Assembly (NCBI GenBank): GCA_020137815.1
Contig: CM035354.1
Location: 5,966,015-6,030,014 of the forward strand
Length of the DNA: 64,000 bases
Source: Hormiphora californensis
Lineage: Eukaryota; Ctenophora; Tentaculata; Cydippida; Pleurobrachiidae
Direction of reading: 5' to 3'
In this document: positions 1 to 11,330 of the stretch, piece after piece
Layout: the number at the start of each line of letters is the position of its first letter
Numbering within the stretch: the stretch's first letter is position 1
The notes under the pieces: generated by a model
The model's database searches: none
Told to the model about the DNA's origin: nothing
What the model saw: only the letters and a program-made list of their open reading frames with translations
Translations under genes and position numbers: made by a program

Positions 1-210
1 TGGAAATATTAGAGATGTCTAAATTGAACATCATATTCTGCTATATGACTGACTAAAAGTTATTTCTAATCATTTAGTTAGTATCGCACACATTTAGAAG
101 TGAGACACACTGACTGGGTCGAGCTCTAATTTACATGATGTCACGAGTATTCAGTCAGTTCCATGTCATGAGTGTACAAACAGACAGACAGATCTTGGTG
201 TTGCACTTAC

Positions 211-299
211 TTGGACCGCGGAAAGTGGCACCAAAAAGAGAGAACATAGTGTCTGCAATCGCCAGATTTAGGTACGCCAAATCGTAGGTTTTAGTGTAC
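211..299 (-). CDS. class A GPCR, TM2 exon (partial gene)
   Basis: The minus-strand exon runs from 299 down to 211, with acceptor CTCTCAG before it and donor AA|GTAAGT after it. It is 89 bp, with one base before and one base after 29 full codons. The peptide contains LNLAIADTMFSLFGATFRGP, the TM2 signature of rhodopsin-class receptors: N-L-A-x-A-D with the conserved Asp that sits in the sodium pocket. The stretch after it (SLFGATF) recalls encephalopsin-type opsins, but TM7 and the retinal lysine are not visible, so an opsin call cannot be made. The exon is followed towards the window edge by an intron, so later exons should lie before position 1. I could not find the TM1 exon upstream (above 300). 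The product would be a plasma-membrane receptor; the ligand is unknown. Confidence 0.55.
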
Positions 300-739
300 C
301 TGAGAGGGTCAGTTGTTGATGTCCACATTACTAAAGACATTGGGAACCGGCCGGTAGAAAGAGAGAGAGGGAGAAAATAGAAATATTGATTGAAGAAGTT
401 GAGGCGAGTGCATTTCGATTACTGACGTCAAAATAGCAGTCTGAAGTAAGGGGAGAGAGAGTGAACTATACAGCACCAACAAAACAGGCAGCGGATTATG
501 TGGGCCCGGATGATTCGCCTAGAATATTAAACAATAAACGGGCTATAAAGTGTTTCTAAATCAAAATGGAACTCCTAACCAGTATTATAGTTCAATATAC
601 TCACCGTTTTCTAATGATAAGATGCAGGACAAGGTAAGAGTTGATAAGAAATGCCACAGACATGATAACAGTGAATATCACCCCAGCAATTACCACCCCC
701 GTGTTCCGGGAATCTGCCTCCGGGGATCCCCCATCCCCC

Positions 740-975
740 AGATTGTAATGGAGAAGGGGGTTGGGATCCATATTGCTACTGGGGTGGGAGGTTAGTGTTG
801 GGTTGGGATCCAGATTACTGGGGTGGAAGGTTGGGGGTTATTGTGGGGTTATGGTCCATATTACTGATGGGATGTGAGGTTTGGGGTTATTGTGGGGTCG
901 GGATCCATACTGGTGTGGGAGATTGGTTATTGTGGGGTTATGGTCCATATTATTATTGGTTATGGTAGGAGGTGG
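740..975. repeat. degenerate G-rich minisatellite
   Basis: About five imperfect copies of a unit built from GGGGTTNTGGTCCATATTAC followed by TGGGGTGGGAGGTT. Unit length drifts around 45-55 bp. Open frames across it have no protein character. Confidence 0.6.
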
Positions 976-1080
976 TTAGAGTGTTGGGGTGACAGAAAGT
1001 TTAGATTTGATAACAATAGAAACAGCTTGGAGAGAGTGGTAACACTCGCTATAAAAACAACTAAATGTCTGATGATTTAA

Positions 1081-2567
1081 GCTGGAAATGTTGTCATGAA
1101 ATTAATGCCCCAATTAGTGTCAAGTTTAAACTGTCATGACGGAACAACAACCAGAACAGCAGAACAGTCAAAAACATGATGATGACAAAAGATCAGGTTG
1201 TCAAAAGAGTTTTAGTTGTAGAAAGCAGACTATGTACATCATGGGAAATGGTTGTGTCAGTTGACCTCAAACTCTAAGAGACTATTAAGATGTCAAATTC
1301 TCATGTGGTTTCTAATTATAACACGACTTCCTAGAACACTAAACTCCTCTATTTTCTATCTCAATATGATTCTCATGTTCCTTCCTCTCTCCTCCGTGAT
1401 ACACTAGATCTGGTGAGGTATTGAGGAACAGTAGAATTACACGGTGTAGTACGCGTAGAGACCTCTATGTCCAATGTCCATTCTCTATACTCCCCTCTCT
1501 CTCTCTGTGTGACCCTCTCTATTTATTTCATTTTCTCTTTATATCTTTCTCATTCTATCTCCCTTCCTCTCTCTCTCATTTGCCGCAAAAAGCGGATCAG
1601 AGATAGGCCAGGTGTGGGCCGGGAGGAGCTGTAGACCACAAAATATCACAGATACACAGACAAAAACACTGCCCGTGTGATCACAACAGAGCTCTCTCTC
1701 TCTCTCTGTCTCTAAAATTTTCTGGTTGGTGGTGTTAATTCGCCACAACGATAATATAACGACAACGTGGCCGGTAGAAAGATATGTCAACAGGCCACAT
1801 ATTATTAGGGAAAAGGTTTAATCTTGTCGGGCATAATTATACCAGGCTGTCGTCAAGCTAACCTTAAAAGAAATGCAGACTGTGACAAGAAATTATGACG
1901 GAGAGAGACATACATACTTGATTGAATAGTGACGTAAACATATGTTTCACTACTTGCCCGGCAAAATTACTACTTGGACCAAATACGGACATTACAAAAT
2001 ACCTGGCAGACATAAGGGAGACATATATATATATTTGGCCCGTGGGTTATTGAATGAATAAACGCGGAATTAGGCTAGACGTAGGCCATATGAATTAGGA
2101 ATTAAGCATGAAATTCGCGTTTCCTAATTAAAACGGCGCATTATATGGTCGTGTTAGGATGAAATAATATACTGGGTTCTCCCGAAAAGTACTAGATAAA
2201 ATAGAGCCCTTTCTTCAATCCCTGGCATAATAGGTGCAAATAGGGCATTATGTAATCATATAAACGGTACAGTACTCCTTGAATCAGCTGAAGGAGTTGA
2301 GAGGTCCCAGGCGTTGAAACTTGAGACTATTTAGAATAGCAGACTACCACTGGTGGCAAGGAATGGGGGCCTGGAGATTACAAAATAGAGAAAAATATAG
2401 ACGCAGGTGCTACAGGGGAGCTGAGACTCAGGACACAATTTACCGCAGAATAGGGGGTCCCCCACAACAACGAGGGAAGCTGAGATAAAGAGAAATCACA
2501 CGTGTTAGAGTTGATGAAAGGAGTTGTAATGTGATATAGCACTCACATCATGGGGGCTAAATCAAAA
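1081..2567. other. no gene seen
   Basis: Stop-rich in all frames, with short CT/GA stretches around 1495-1580 and 1690-1712. No convincing exon, RNA gene or transposon terminus was found. Confidence 0.5.
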
Positions 2568-2671
2568 CGAAGTGGTCTGCCCCGTTCGGGGAATATTAAT
2601 AATCCCAAATGAGGCAAATGCCAAATTGGGTTTATTAATATTCCCCGAGTCTCCAAGGGCAGACCACTTCG
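2568..2671. mobile_element. short palindromic MITE-like element
   Basis: The left arm starts CGAAGTGGTCTGCCC at 2568 and its reverse complement ends at 2671. An inner pair (GGGGAATATTAATAA near 2589 and TTATTAATATTCCCC near 2632) continues the hairpin around a loop of about 20 nt. No ORF. No unambiguous target-site duplication was seen. Confidence 0.65.
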
Positions 2672-2866
2672 CTGGGATTCCCAATGAATATTGCAATTAT
2701 TAGGAAATTGTGTAACAATTACGGGACCTATTCCCTCATAGGATGGAGCCTATTGGAAAGGCGACACATGACGAATATTCAATTACGATGAGTGGTGGTA
2801 AAGACAACGCCATTGCATCAACATGACCAGGGCTTATTAGGGCGAGAGAGATAGAGAGAGATGGAG

Positions 2867-3049
<183 letters not shown>

Positions 3050-3099
3050 ATATGGAGGTTGAATGAATGATTTAGTAGATGTGGGTGGCTATATAATAT

Positions 3100-4584
3100 T
3101 ATTGGTAGCCCCACAGCAAGTGATTTAATAAGCCGTCTCTTTTTCTATTCTCTCTCTACAGCTACTGCTCTCTCTCTCTCACCCTATCTCGATTCTCGCT
3201 CTATCTCAGAGTTTAACAATATCCCATCAAATCAGTGCACCAGTGACCAGGGCTACTGCAAACTACTGTAGAAAATTACTAACAACATGGAGTTATTTTG
3301 GTTCACCACACTAATACCGACAGGAAATAAAGCATAGCATACCGACAGGACATGCCCTGTATACCCGGAAGAGGTTCCCAATATCTAATAATGTCCTGAA
3401 TTCAGGGTGAACTGACGAAATTGTTATGTTCATGTTGAGGTAATTGTAACACATGACTGTTCAGTGTTCATATATGCTAATTGTAACACATTATATGTCC
3501 GGTTTATTTGTGTATTTCCAATTTCCCAGATGAAATAATTCTTTTGTAATCCAATGTGTTTAATTTCTGAAGAATCAACAATTAAAGTGAAACTGAAATT
3601 AAAGGAAGCCAGGAAAGTGATTAGTGAGGAGTGCAGTGGGAATTCGATGTATAATATGGGCGAAAGAAAACTTGTATGGCGAAGTGTAGGCAGAAAATAG
3701 CTTCATTAAGACAGGCCACAGGGACACAGGGTACCAAAGTAAAACCCAAACTAAAAAGGCTTTTGTTATATCTCAAGATAATCTCCCACCTTCTATGCAT
3801 AATGCAAAACCCAAGTGAGAACCTTTTTGTTCTGGGTTTTACTTGAGCATAGTTCAAAGAAAACCTGCTGCACTTGAAGGGTGAATCATCAAGTAGCACA
3901 GCTGGAAGCAGCAAGTACCTGATGGTTCCCCCTTCAACTGCAAAACTGGGAACACTTCCAACAGACCCCTCGGATTTTCCCACGGCCCTGTTCAGCGCGC
4001 GACCTCCTCTATTGAAATCACACCGCGCGCTCCACATAATCGAGGTACACAGCCTGAGAATAAATCCGAGTGAAATTGAGGTTCAGTGTATAATAAAGCC
4101 ATGTGTACAACTGAAAGATATGGGAGTGTTCAGAGAGACACTTAGACACTTTATGTCTAGCTGCTTCCGTCATAATTCGATAATGACAGGTTACGTGGGC
4201 ATGCATGAAGATATGAAAAAGAGAGTTCGAAATTATTGACATACGGAGAAGAGAACTTGAACTGTGTTCGTTCTGTCTCCAGGTTGTGGGACGAATTACG
4301 GTTCAAGGATGAACTTGATAATTTCATTAATTAACACGATACACTAGTCAGATCTTCATTTTCTGGAAACAAATAAAGTTTTCTCAAATACAAAACAAAT
4401 TGTAGATAACGGTAACACTGAAAATACACACCATAATAATATAATGATAAAATGTAGGGGGTTAGTCACAAATAGAATAAACTTGTCATATTTCATCACC
4501 TGAACTCTCTCTTCTCTCTGGAGCCAGAAATTATAGAATAAAGATCACGTGAAAACTGAAAATATCTTTATAACTGATATTATT
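3100..4584. other. intergenic, no supported gene
   Basis: Includes an open frame of 121 codons at 3874-4239 (plus) overlapped by open frames on the other strand. None shows a family motif, biased codon use or a homologous look. The minus-strand 3' flank and UTR of the sirtuin gene should lie in its right part. Confidence 0.5.
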
Positions 4585-6668
4585 CTATTCCTGTTTAACA
4601 ATATCCGAAGCACTATCACCGAACCCCTCTTCAGTCTTCACAACACCCAAATCCTTGTCAACTTTAACCCTCTTAACCCGGAACTTCGGTGGTTCAGGTC
4701 TGAAACACTCTTTAACCATTCTGAGCCCCTCGCACGGCGGGTGTGGTACGGAGGGGATAGTGAGAGACAGCTCATCGCATATCACCTTCATAACTTCATC
4801 ACATTTAGCATTTATGACAATATCTGCTGATGAGTCTATTCTTGTTTTTTGTAAGTTAACAATGGCGATCTTTCCTCCTCCTCTCTTCGTTTTGAGGGGC
4901 ATGTTACCTGAAAGGTAGTTAGTGGTAAGCTTGATCTATCTGAGCGCACTGTCACCCCAATTTGAGAATGAAATCGGGCCAGACAGAGCTTGATCTACCG
5001 ACCCCCACAGAAATAATCTGACAACGTGAGTCACACAATGGAGGCATAACTCTGTGTTATGTAACTCTGTGTAGCTCCTGAATGGCTAATAGGGCTAACA
5101 CGCAACGTTTAGAGTTTTCAAAGACAAAGGAGGTACATTATTATATACAACCCCTATATTATTATGCATCCTCTATTATAATACACCACCCTCTACGTCC
5201 CTTTATTCCAACCCCTTGGCCCTAATTCCCTCACCTGTAGGCTGTATCTGGAGGGTAGTTCCTAGAACAACACAAAGATCTGCCTCTGAACACCTTCTCT
5301 CACTCTCAGATAGTTCATCAAATGGTAGGGGGTCCTCCCAGTCTAGCACTGTATCAACCAGCTTACCCCTGGAGAAGGACGTGGTGTTAGAAGTAAAGAA
5401 AAAACATCACTGTTTTATAACACCCAATTTTTTTTCTCTCTTTCATTGACACTTGTACAAGCTACAGTAGTACTGCAGTGATTCCGTTCGCGGTCAGGGT
5501 ATGAATTAAATAATTAATAAATAGACAGCCTACCTGCATCGTATGTTCCGTAGTTTCCGAGCCGTACACAGATTTCCAGTTTTCTTCATACCAATACTCT
5601 CACTAGGCTTCCCTCTCTCAAACTCCCTCCCGCAACTCGGGCATTTCTCTGTGAATATGTTGCCATGTACCTCCGATAACTTTTCTTTGTCTAAACCTGG
5701 GAGAAACAAATGGTGATGTGTGGTAGACAGATAGATAGAGAGAAATTGATATCTGATAGAGAGAGAAGGAGAGAAATGGAAAGAAAGGGATAGAGAGCAG
5801 CATTTAGATTCAACCCCCTCCTAAACATTTGCATTTCATTATCCCCATTGCCTAGCCTGCTGTTATACAATACAAGCACGTATGCAGAAGGAAGTGCAAC
5901 AGAAGAGGAAATGAATGGGGGAGAGAGCATGATACATGGTACACAGTCCACACTCCACAGACTGTGCATGTACACAATACCACACACGACCTATTGTGGC
6001 AGCTACAACGTGGCAGATATCATGTACTCTAGATATTGTACCCTACAGAGTATTATAGATCAAACCTGTGCCGCACAATATCGGACACCCTACTGTAACA
6101 GTGTCCGATATTGTGCGGCACAGGTTTGATCTACAATACTCAGTAGGGTACAAGTAATGTACTGCAGTGTTACAGTAACTACAGTAGTAACTGTACTGTA
6201 CTCAGTACTGTACTGTACTGTACTGTACTGTACTGTACTGTACTGTACTGTACTGTACTGTACTGTACTGTACTGTACTGTACTGTACTGTACTGTACCT
6301 GATCTCATGTGAAGATTATCCACATTCTGGCTGACCACATAACACGATTTATCTCGTATCCTACATATCTCAGATATAGCAAAGTGTGTCAAGGTTGGTA
6401 TGGCGGTCTGGAAGTCTATATTAACATCAGGCGTCACCCCCATCTCCTCCAGTGTCCAGACCCCTTTAGGACCCCTGAAATCTGGTATCCCTGACGCAGT
6501 ACTGATCCCTGCTCCAGTTAGGAAGACTATTTTAGAGGATGACCTGACAAGAGCTGCCAGTTGTTTCGATTTCTGGGTGACAATGTTGTCTGTTTCGAAT
6601 ATTTCTGCTAATCCCAGGACTCCCTTGTCTGGGTATTTGGAGAGGGCGGCTGCATAGTTCAGTGACAT
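4585..6668 (-). CDS. SIRT6: SIRT6-type NAD-dependent deacylase/ADP-ribosyltransferase
   Basis: Four exons on the minus strand: 6668-6299, 5696-5534, 5368-5235 and 4907-4585. All have GT-AG borders and matching phases, giving 329 aa (human SIRT6 is 355). Start MSLNYAAALS aligns with the family N-terminus; an upstream in-frame ATG at 6770 is less likely because it adds an unrelated leader. Seen: TGAGISTASGIPDFRG at about 51 (NAD-binding), SQNVDNLH, catalytic His in VHGN at about 134, and four zinc Cys at about 142, 145, 167 and 177, matching the human spacing. The GTTLQIQP and IVNLQKTR motifs close the Rossmann fold, and a basic tail KFRVKRVKVDK follows. SIRT6 acts in the nucleus on histone H3 K9/K18/K56 and in DNA repair; that role here is inferred from family. 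Oddity: Asn replaces Gly in the usual NVDGLH. Intron 1 carries a hairpin and a pentanucleotide repeat. Confidence 0.95.
6045..6146. repeat. hairpin in SIRT6 intron 1
   Basis: Arms of about 37-40 nt that are near-perfect reverse complements flank a 12-nt spacer (CCTACTGTAACA). The arms contain ATCAAACCTGTGCCGCACAA. A MITE or recent inverted duplication; intronic, between exons 1 and 2 of the sirtuin. Confidence 0.8.
6186..6298. repeat. (TACTG)n pentanucleotide repeat reaching the SIRT6 splice donor
   Basis: About 22 copies of TACTG on the plus strand (GTACA on the sense strand of SIRT6). The array abuts the exon 1 end at 6299, so the donor GT at 6298-6297 is the first two bases of the array. 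Confidence 0.95.
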
Positions 6669-6879
6669 AGCTGCAAGTGTGGAATAAGAGTCGTTAGTTG
6701 TCACGCGGTGAAATGATAAAATTTGAATAATAATGTGTGATAATGACTTTATGAGTGTAACTTGTGACATGTTTTTTTGTACAAGAACACGAGATATATC
6801 ACAGTTTCACAACAAAACAATATCAGTTAACATTTGTTTTTAACATTTGTTAGCATTTTTTAGCATTTTTTCATTTTTG

Positions 6880-7316
6880 TTAACATTTGTTGCATGTTTT
6901 GGGGCAGAATTTGTCGTATGGGAACCAGCACATGTTTGGTTTACATTCCACTCCGTCACTGTCCTCACATGCTGAAAAGGGGGAATGTGGTTACCATGGT
7001 TACTGGGTGGTGGTGAACATGAAAGAGCAGTGGAAGATGTTAAACAGATAATGTAACTTGAACTTTGTTTAATTTCCAAAGTTATATTAACTATGACATG
7101 GTTATCAGTTAGTACAGTCATGCATCACACTGATGTCGCAGCTGCACATCACTTACGTGGTGTAGGAGGCTCAGTTGTGGGTGGGTCAGTTGGTCTCGGC
7201 TCCGTTGGTTCAGTTGGTGCAGGGGTATTGGTAGGGACGGGCTCCCCAGTAGGAATGGGTGGACCTTGGGCGGCCGCCACTACAAGGACACAGAAGAAGA
7301 GAACAAAACGAATCAT
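6880..7316 (-). CDS. small secreted ShKT-like cysteine-rich peptide precursor
   Basis: Two minus-strand exons, 7316-7157 and 6971-6880, joined in phase 1, give 83 aa. The first 18-20 residues (MIRFVLFFCVLVVAAA) are a clear signal peptide. Next comes a linker of about 33 residues rich in Pro, Thr and Glu, which may be O-glycosylated. The C-terminal 29 residues carry six Cys with the ShKT spacing, ending in the family-typical CPKTCNKC directly before the stop. ShKT modules occur in sea-anemone channel blockers but also in many non-toxic secreted enzymes and matrix proteins of invertebrates, so the activity is unknown and venom use is not implied. The conserved channel-blocking Lys-Tyr dyad cannot be judged from the fold alone. 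The start is fixed by the signal peptide; it is a divergent neighbour of SIRT6 only by position. Confidence 0.8.
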
Positions 7317-7329
7317 GGTTCAACTGAAT

Positions 7330-8120
7330 TGAACTCGAGCCCTCTCTCATTTTATTAAACTGGATTCTGATTAGTTTGGCACATTACTCAGAAGGATCCA
7401 CCAGGTGATTTTAGAATTGCCACATCACTAAATTGAAATAGTGTCACTTTCACGCACCACAGATTCGTAGTACATGGTGATTCTGTCTTGGAGAGAGATC
7501 TCCAATCATTCCTGTCACACATCCAATCAAATCATGACGATGATGAGACAGATAAAGGGAAGATACTAAAAAATAGATAAGATAGATAAAGGCAAAGTAT
7601 TATCGTGTGCAGTGTGAGGGAACCACCCAAGGAGATGCAGCGGCATCTTTTTACTCAATTTCCATTGGCCCACTCATCCTCTGACCTGCTGTTTTTGTTT
7701 TTATGCCGATGAGGGTGCTTCATCTGGAAAATAGATTAGAATCTGGAAATGGTCAGTGGTGGGAAAACTGTGTGAGCGAGGCCCGAGATATGGGAATCTT
7801 CATTCTTCTTCTGGTTCGAAATCGATCGTCCTTGTCAAACAACCAGTGACTTCAAATCAACTTTAGGAAAGTAGAGGAGCATGCATGACGCAGGTAAACA
7901 TTTTAGCGGGAATTGCAACTGTCGATAATCGGACCAAAACCTAATGGGCAGACGTCTTGTGTGTCTGTAGACTGACTCTGTCAGTGTCCTTTAACACAAC
8001 CCCCTCGGCTCTCCAGCACCCAATCCAGGATTGAATTAGTGTTCTGAATAGGATACCCAGTCACGGGCGGACAGTCCGGAACCTGGTCGAGCCATCGTCC
8101 CAGCAAGACCTATGCTGACA
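7330..8120. other. no gene seen
   Basis: Unique-looking sequence without convincing exons. The 5' flank of the ShKT-like gene lies at its left edge. Confidence 0.5.
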
Positions 8121-8497
8121 CTCAAAACAGGGCAACGTTACGATCTGGGTGTTTAAAGGCCTGTTTACAGAATTCAGGTGCACGCTGCCAAAAATTACCC
8201 GGCACTAAAATGGCTTTAATCACCAAACTACTCAACCGTTTTGGTTAATTCAAAGTTTATCGGAATTCGGATAGGAAATGTCAGGTCCTAACCCCAAGGG
8301 CCAACCCAAACCCCACTCCCCAGGCGTAACCCTACTTTAGGCTTTAGCCCTAATCCTAAAAAATCGTGAGTGCCGACAACCAAAACACCCAGATTCTATT
8401 GTTTCCCTTCAAAACATCCCGCCCAGACTTAAATATTTCACAGCTGCGCTTTTTATTTTCGGCAGTTTTTCAAGAAAATTTTGAATAAGGAACCATA

Positions 8498-8857
8498 ATA
8501 AAGTTCAAGAGCCTCCAAGAGCGCACCCCATCCAAGAGATACCAAAATCAAGAGCACACCACAATCAAGAGAGACCAAAATCAAGAGCACACCACAATCA
8601 AGAGAGACCAAATCAAGAGCGCACCACAATCAAGAGAGACCAAATTCAAGAGCGCACCACATCTGGTATCTTCTGGATGGGGAGCTTTCTTGGATGTGGT
8701 GTGCTCTTGATTTGGTTTCTCTTGATTGTGGTGCGCTCTTGATTTGGTCTCTCTTGATTGTGGTGTGCTCTTGATTTTGGTCTCTCTTGATTGTGGTGTG
8801 CTCTTGATTTTGGTCTCTCTTGGATGGGGTGCGCTCTTGGAGGCTCTTGAACTTTAT
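8498..8857. repeat. foldback 1: inverted repeat with internal tandem units
   Basis: The left arm (8498 to about 8665) and right arm (about 8690-8857) are reverse complements. Each arm is itself a tandem array of a unit of about 36 bp containing CACCACAATCAAGAGAGACC. The loop is about 25 nt. Confidence 0.9.
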
Positions 8858-9005
8858 GAGGCCCCTCGGAAATGTTCAAGTCATGCACAATCAAGTCACG
8901 CCCACCAATCACAGCTCAGAACGCGCGGAGTGCTTCGCGCGTTCTGAGCTGTGATTGGTGGGCGTGACTTGATTGTGCATGACTTGAACATTTCCGAGGG
9001 GCCTC
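8858..9005. repeat. foldback 2: 148-bp near-perfect palindrome
   Basis: Starts GAGGCCCCTCGGAAATG and ends with its reverse complement. It abuts foldback 1 with no spacer. The short outer pair TAAGGAACC (8486) and GGTTCCTTA (9010) encloses foldbacks 1 and 2. Confidence 0.9.
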
Positions 9006-9067
9006 AATTGGTTCCTTAAAGTCGGATTTTTTTAAACCCCCTGGGTATTTTCAAATTTTGTAAATGA

Positions 9068-9186
9068 CCATAAATCCGGTTCCTGACGAGATAGAGACTT
9101 GAAATTTGGAGGTTACGAAGATCTTGCTAAGTTCTTCCGAACCTCCAAATTTCAAGTCTCTATCTTATCAGGAACCGGAGATATGG
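9068..9186. repeat. foldback 3: 119-bp palindrome
   Basis: Arms of 47 nt starting CCATAAATCCGGTTCCTGAC and ending with the near reverse complement, around a loop of about 25 nt. Contains GAGACTTGAAATTT, a motif seen again near 45208. Confidence 0.85.
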
Positions 9187-9439
9187 CAAATTTTGTTATT
9201 TCAGGGGGGTGACAGTTTCAAAAAATCCGAGTCTGCACAAAAAAAATCGGTTTTTTTGGAGACAAATAAATTGTCTGCACAATTGACAAATTGAACGCCG
9301 CGGCTAAAAGTTTGCCGAAAACGCTGCAAAAAGGGAGCCGCGCAGTATCAAGTTGCCGATACCTTCCAGTTTGCCAGGCAGAAATAGACTTACTGGACCG
9401 AGAGGGTTGAAGGTGAGGTGACATATACCCACAGATGAT

Positions 9440-11330
9440 CTGATACACCCTCATCTGTAATGGAAATATCGCTGATTAGTCCGGTCTGTTGGTGAACACG
9501 AGATCTACGTATTGTTGCCCCTGGTAGGGCCCTCTACAACCTGGGATAGAAAATTAGTGTCCATAAAGTCCGATACAACATTGTAGTTAGCTGATCAACT
9601 GGGACTGATGACCCGTCAACCCAATTAAAGAGTGGGAGATTAAAATCACCCGATAATACCACTTCTGGTAACCCCTCTCACTGTACTTATCGATAAATGT
9701 CTGTAAGGTGTTCATTAGTCTCTGAAAGTCCAAAACACTCGACCTGAACGATAAACAGCAGCAAATATGGTTTTAATCTGGCCAACATAGACAGCTTTCA
9801 TATGTTAAACGCACTAGCAAAACATGTACTATCAGAAAACGCCAGCGACGAGTGAACATACAGAGCACAGCCTCCACCGACTCTACTCACTCTGTCACTC
9901 CTAAAAACATTATATCCCGGTATCTCAACCTGGGCATCTGAGTGATACCCTTTAAACCAGGTTTCAGTAACTGCAATGGCTACTGTAGGAGTTTTCTCAT
10001 TTCTTATATAATCTCTAATAAGACCGAGTTTCCAGCACGTATCACCTCACCTGCGGACTTGACTCCTTGCATTAACAGTAATATGTTACTCGTAGTAGAA
10101 ACAGTCCCTAACGATCTCCCATTGACTTAGAGTCGGGCGTATCGTCTCTATACTCTCGACCTCTTGTCTAGCATCTGTTTCATTCTCACTTCCATTCTCC
10201 CGAACAGTCTCTCTAAAAAGAATCCTCATCAAATCGGGTGGTTCACGGGTGTCTTGGAGCTACCACTCGTTTTGGGATCGTGGTATCTCCGTATCCCTAC
10301 ATAGTTCGTCTCAGCCCTTCCGACACCAAAAGACAGGGTTCCGTTCCGATTGAGATTGAGAGTCTCGTCACTGCAACTCGTCGGGTGTTCTTGAGATGCT
10401 GAAACGACAGTCCTTCTTGAGGCATTCGTGCCTGAACTGGAAGAGCGGCAGATAGGTGGATGGTAGTATCTACACTCTTTCCCCAGCTGAACGCCGTATT
10501 TCTTCATGGACCCATGGGCGCAGTATCTCCGGCCATTGGGGGATGTGACTTCTGGCATGAAACTCCGTCGATCTTCTTCGTTCCGTAGCGGCCGTACTTG
10601 CACCGATTTTGTAGGTAGTGTTGGCACACCGGGATCGGCTTATCATCGTCTTTCTTCTTGCCCTCATCAGCCTCCTCCACACTGTTGATTTTATGACCGG
10701 TGGTTCTGCTGGTGTTCGGTTTGGTGTCTCCAACCTCTGACATGAAGCTAACCTCCTCCTTAGGGCGTCATCCGAAGCCTCACTTGCTGCCACTCTTGGG
10801 AGGGCTTGCAAACTCCCACTGGAACCACAAACTTTTCCAGTGTGTGTTTCTTGCAACACATGTGACAAATCCACTTGAAACCTGGAATAGAGCACAGCGG
10901 TTGCTCCTGGATTAGGGTGCAATTATGGCTCCCTGCCCCACAACTTCCACAATTGAACCTGGATTTCTCACACCTTTTGATCACATAGTCTTTCTCGCAT
11001 GCCTCACAAAATTGCGAAATAGACTTTCAATAGCCTTATCAACCAGTCGATGAGACTGGCTTTGTCCCGGTACCGTTTTTCCTTTCCATCATCAGTACGG
11101 GGTTTCCCCCCAAGAAAAGCGCAGCCTCCTCAAAACAATGTCCGTAAAACGATCAAGTGCCTTGAGATTGGTCTGGTACCTTTTAGCTGTAGGACTGTAG
11201 GCCTTCACGATCCGTTTCACCTCGTCACTACAGTCGGGGTCATCACATAGCTCCGACAGCACTGCTTTCTGTTTCGCTAGTATCTCGTTTGACATATCCG
11301 GCATCGTCTTCCGGGGTGGTCAGGCAGACA
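9440..11330 (-). mobile_element. LINE fragment: zinc-finger ORF1 and endonuclease, no reverse transcriptase
   Basis: Read on the minus strand from about 11304 downward. First comes an ORF1-like start (MPDMSNEILAKQ, 11304-11092). A PHD-like Cys cluster (CGSCGAGSHNC ... WICHMC, 10984-10760) and two CCCH fingers (CQHYLQNRCKYGRYG near 10640; CAHGSMKKYGV ... CRYYHP near 10490) follow. An AP-endonuclease (EEP) domain at about 10090-9440 has AIAVTETWFKGYHSD, IPGYNVFRSDRVSRVGGG and a GDFNLP-like stretch. Several frameshifts and stops break it, so it is dead. It resembles CR1/L2-type non-LTR elements. The RT is absent: the 3' side ends against the R repeat, which is unusual because LINEs normally lose their 5' end. 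The 5' part is duplicated after the assembly gap (12162-12270). Confidence 0.75.

Larger units (their letters stand above)
8121..9345. mobile_element. copy of the R repeat family, interrupted by a foldback cluster
   Basis: Begins CGATCTGGGTGTTTA and runs through CCCTAA-like stretches and the marker CCCGCCCAGACTTAAATATT (near 8420). After an interruption at about 8486-9225 it resumes with TCTGCACAAAAAAAATCGG and ends GGGAGCCGCGCAG at 9345. The same blocks recur at 11390-11735, 11814-12010, 12310-12655 and 13650-14060. Non-coding. Class unknown. Confidence 0.7.

Noticed and set aside
3621-4239. Overlapping 138-codon (minus) and 121-codon (plus) frames
   Set aside because: Neither has a recognisable motif or splice context; mutual overlap suggests chance.
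8500-9186. CRISPR array
   Set aside because: Repeats are arms of palindromes and tandem units without unique spacers, and the genome is eukaryotic.
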